NCBI GenBank assembly: GCA_947523045.1
Contig: CANNUR010000017.1
Coordinates: 1 to 24,578, forward strand
Source: an uncultured Prosthecobacter sp.
GTDB lineage: Bacteria > Verrucomicrobiota > Verrucomicrobiia > Verrucomicrobiales > Verrucomicrobiaceae
Direction of reading: 5' to 3'
Length of the DNA: 24,578 bases
A program made the translations under genes and the position numbers. This document shows, in pieces, positions 22,816 to 24,578 of the stretch. Numbering within the stretch: the first letter of the stretch is position 1; every line of letters starts with the position of its first letter. A model generated the notes under the pieces. It was given only the letters and a program-made list of their open reading frames with translations. It did no database searches and had not been told where the DNA came from.

Positions 22816-23963
22816 AACTCCTCTACGCTCTGCCGCACCCCGTGCAGTACCAGAGTCCGCTGGTGCGGTATTTGGTCGCCGGCGGTCTCGATCTGGAAGT
22901 CGTTTACGCGCGCGACGAACAGCCGTTCTTTGATCCCGAGTTCAACCGTGAGGTGGCCTGGGACCTGCCGCTGCGCGAGGGGTATCCCTCGGGGGTTCTC
23001 GATCGTGCAGGTGATCGTGCGTCGCTCAGTCAGCCACTCCTGGCGCATGCCCGCAGAATCGGCGCGCAGGCGATCTGGGCGCATGGCTGGAGCCAGCCCA
23101 TGGACTTGGCGGCCTGGGAGGTGGCGGCGCGGCTGCGCCTGCCCCTGCTGATCCGGGGCGACAGCACCCTGCCGGGCCGGCGCGGCGGCCCGCTGCGACG
23201 CTGGCTGCACCGCCAGATCTACACCCGGCGTTTCCGTCGCGTCGCCGCCTGCCTGGCGGTCGGTTCCTGGAACGCCGCCTTTTACCGCGCCTACGGCGTG
23301 CCGGACGAGCGGATCTTTTCGGTGCCCTATGCCGTGGACAACGCCTTCTTTCAGCGTCGCGCCGCCGAGGCCCGGCCGCGTCGCGAGGAGCTGCGCCGCC
23401 AGCTTGGCCTGGACGCCGACCGGCCCATTGTGCTGTTCTGCGGCAAACTCATCGCCAAGAAGGATGCCGCCACCCTGATCCGCGCGCTGGCGCAGGAGTC
23501 GGCGCAGTTGCTCGTCGTCGGCGATGGCGACCTGCGGCCGCAGCTGGAAGTGCTGGCCGCCGAGCTGCTGCCGGGGCGCGCCTGCTTCGCGGGCTTTCGC
23601 AACCAATCCGAGCTGCCGGCACTCTACGATCTCGTCGACCTCTTTGTCATTCCCTCGACCTACGAACCCTTCGGCCTGGTGGTCAATGAGGTGATGAACG
23701 CCGGTAAACCGATCCTTGCCAGCGACCAGGTCGGCTGCTGGCCCGACCTCGTCCGACCAGGCGTCAATGGCGACGTTTTTGCCGCCGGCGATGCCGCCGC
23801 GCTCGCGGCCGCCCTGCGCCCGTTTCTGCTCGATCCCGCCCTGCGCGAACGCGCCGGCCAGGCGAGTCTGGAAATCATCCAGCGGTGGAGTTTCGCGGAA
23901 GACTTGGTTGGAATTCAAAGGGCGCTGGCGAGCAGCGTTGGGGGAGGGGCTGTTGATGGATGA
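22812..23963 (+). CDS. Glycosyltransferase family 4
   Basis: A 383-aa GT-B retaining glycosyltransferase. The N-domain begins MKLLYALPHPVQYQSPLVRY and contains WAHGW and LLIRGDS. The C-domain begins near FSVPYAVDNAFF and has VLFCGKLIAKKDAATLIRA (207-225), VVGDGDLR, and PSTYEPFGLVVNEVMNAGKP (281-300) with the E-x7-E pair E285/E293. It transfers a nucleotide-activated sugar to the lipid-linked glycan. The start is the ATG at 22812, overlapping the previous stop; a longer frame from 22800 is less likely. The last residues (GGGAVDG) and the stop codon are encoded by the inner end of the right compound repeat, so the C-terminus may have been set by repeat insertion. Confidence 0.92.
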   Translation: MKLLYALPHPVQYQSPLVRYLVAGGLDLEVVYARDEQPFFDPEFNREVAWDLPLREGYPSGVLDRAGDRASLSQPLLAHARRIGAQAIWAHGWSQPMDLAAWEVAARLRLPLLIRGDSTLPGRRGGPLRRWLHRQIYTRRFRRVAACLAVGSWNAAFYRAYGVPDERIFSVPYAVDNAFFQRRAAEARPRREELRRQLGLDADRPIVLFCGKLIAKKDAATLIRALAQESAQLLVVGDGDLRPQLEVLAAELLPGRACFAGFRNQSELPALYDLVDLFVIPSTYEPFGLVVNEVMNAGKPILASDQVGCWPDLVRPGVNGDVFAAGDAAALAAALRPFLLDPALRERAGQASLEIIQRWSFAEDLVGIQRALASSVGGGAVDG

Positions 23964-24205
23964 TCGTTGATGGTTGATGGAGCTCAGAGTCGGATGGCCG
24001 GGGCTTTGGTTTTTTCTATCAACGATCAGCCATCAACGATCATCTCTGGTTCCAGCGGGAGAAGTTGATGGATGATGATTGATCGTTGATGGATCGCAGA
24101 ACCGGCGGACTTGGATTGGGTTTTTCCATCAACCATCAACGATCAGCCATCAACTCCCCCTGTCTTCCCAACTTTAAACCTTCAACTTTAAACTTGTAAC
24201 TTGCC
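23946..24205 (-). repeat. Compound repeat, copy 2 (inverted relative to copy 1)
   Basis: Read on the minus strand the order matches copy 1. AAGTTT/GTTGAAGGTTT sequence lies at the outer edge (about 24170-24202). Then come core D (24091-24126), the middle segment with GGAACCAGAGATGATCG (about 24036-24053), core C (23979-24016), and CCATCAACCATCAACGATC with a G/C-rich inner end (23946-23978) inside the 3' end of the GT4 gene. Core C matches core B at about 35 of 44 aligned positions, counted by eye. On either strand the arms pair across each core (GATCGTTGATGG with CCATCAACGATC) and could form long hairpins. No gene is present between 23964 and 24230. Confidence 0.8.
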
Positions 24206-24230
24206 CCCTCCCCCTCCCCCTCCCAACCCC
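24204..24230 (-). other. CCCCCT tandem run; strong G-quadruplex motif on the minus strand
   Basis: Three C5 runs separated by single T bases, then CCC and CCCC, lie directly before the GTG at 24231. The minus strand has five G-runs (5, 5, 5, 3 and 4) with loops of 1-2 nt, a canonical strong quadruplex pattern. As at rmlB, a C-tract takes the place of a Shine-Dalgarno site. Confidence 0.6.
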
Positions 24231-24578
24231 GTGACCGTCGCGTATTCCGGCGTGCATCAGGCGTTCCAGCTCGCGCTGGCGGCGCAGGAGGCGGGGCTGC
24301 TGGAGGTCTTTCTCTGTTCGCTGCAGGCGCGCCCCGGCAAGTGGGGCGGGCGCCTGGCCGCGGTGATGGGATCGGCGGCGCTGGCGAGTCGCGACCTGCC
24401 CGGGTTGAATCCGGCGCTCACTCACGAGTACCCCTGGCCGGTGCTGTGGAAGGCCCTGCGCGATCGCCTGCGGCCGGGTCGGTCGGCCGATTGGTTCGGC
24501 GTCAACGACGCCTTTGATCGCTGGGCGGCGCGGCAGTTCCGTCAGCGGCCGACCTCGATCCTCATCGGCACGGAGACC
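24231..24578 (+). CDS. Putative glycosyltransferase, N-terminal part (3'-truncated by window edge)
   Basis: An open frame of 116 codons runs from a GTG to the window end with no stop. The N-terminus VTVAYSGVHQAFQLALAAQE resembles the start of GT-B transferases (short strand, then a helix with a His-Gln pair), and LEVFLCSLQARPGK continues like the first beta-alpha unit of a GT4 N-domain. WFGVNDAFDRWAARQF and SILIGTET would be the next helix and strand. Context also favours a glycosyltransferase. The catalytic C-domain is outside the window, so the family assignment is tentative. It has no Shine-Dalgarno site. Confidence 0.6.
   Translation, partial: MTVAYSGVHQAFQLALAAQEAGLLEVFLCSLQARPGKWGGRLAAVMGSAALASRDLPGLNPALTHEYPWPVLWKALRDRLRPGRSADWFGVNDAFDRWAARQFRQRPTSILIGTET

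Larger units (their letters stand above)
14705..24205 (+). other. Candidate repeat-bounded glycan-modification cassette
   Basis: Ten same-strand genes (15008-23963) lie between two inverted copies of the compound repeat. The first gene begins one base after copy 1 and the last ends inside copy 2. No transposase, integrase or recombinase is encoded inside or beside the block in this window, so any movement would need host recombination or an enzyme supplied elsewhere. The unit is an inference from repeat placement and gene composition. Confidence 0.45.

Noticed and set aside
15008..23963. Insertion sequence or integron carrying the block
   Set aside because: No transposase, integrase or attC-like sites are visible inside or next to the repeats.
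23946..24205. Repeated GTTGATGG/CCATCAAC units as a possible CRISPR array
   Set aside because: Units are 8-20 bp, irregularly spaced and in both orientations, with conserved rather than unique sequence between them; no cas genes are present.
1..24578. GAGACC at both ends of the window as a terminal repeat
   Set aside because: Only six bases, lying inside open coding frames at both edges; most likely chance.

Overview
The window reads as a chromosomal segment of a GC-rich bacterium. A secreted sulfatase, a ceramidase-like secreted hydrolase, a tandem SUMF1-domain protein and a TPR protein occur beside a surface-glycan locus, and several leaders carry low-complexity repeats. That combination is most familiar to me from the Planctomycetes-Verrucomicrobia group (Verrucomicrobia, Kiritimatiellae or Lentisphaerae). 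This is an inference from gene content. There is no rRNA, tRNA or other phylogenetic marker here to prove it.

Region 1 (1-9900) holds housekeeping and secreted-hydrolase genes packed in opposing pairs: a truncated CorC/HlyC-type CBS-domain protein; a ceramidase-like protein and a Cys-type sulfatase diverging from a 111-bp gap; a UvrD/Rep helicase; a small membrane-anchored protein; and an apparent two-gene operon (tandem SUMF1 protein, then a membrane-anchored TPR protein). Three convergent gene ends overlap or nearly touch.

Region 2 (10093-14704) starts a surface-polysaccharide locus, all on the + strand: a NodU/CmcH-type carbamoyltransferase, rmlA, rmlB and a class I methyltransferase. RmlA and RmlB would make dTDP-4-keto-6-deoxyglucose. 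No rmlC or rmlD lies in the window. rmlB carries an AT-rich, repeat-like stretch in frame, in a surface-loop position.

Region 3 (15008-23963) is a run of ten + strand genes: five FkbM-family methyltransferases, a Wzx-like flippase, a GT2, a probable GT-A-fold transferase, a GT4 and a hexapeptide acyltransferase. The likely joint product is a heavily O-methylated, acylated, possibly carbamoylated surface glycan built on a lipid carrier and flipped by the Wzx-like protein. Base composition changes from gene to gene, as if the block was assembled from several sources.

The most striking observation is that this block is bracketed by two copies of a compound repeat of roughly 260-300 bp in inverted orientation (14705-15006 and 23946-24205). 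Each copy has two conserved cores of about 40 bp, arms rich in GTTGATGG/CCATCAAC, a shared middle segment and AAGGTTT-like outer sequence. The inner ends abut the first start codon and run into the last stop codon. This looks like a repeat-bounded, exchangeable or invertible glycan-modification cassette. One copy also contains a REP-like GTAG-plus-hairpin, and two leaders contain strong G-quadruplex motifs on the minus strand. The window closes in the N-terminus of another putative glycosyltransferase.
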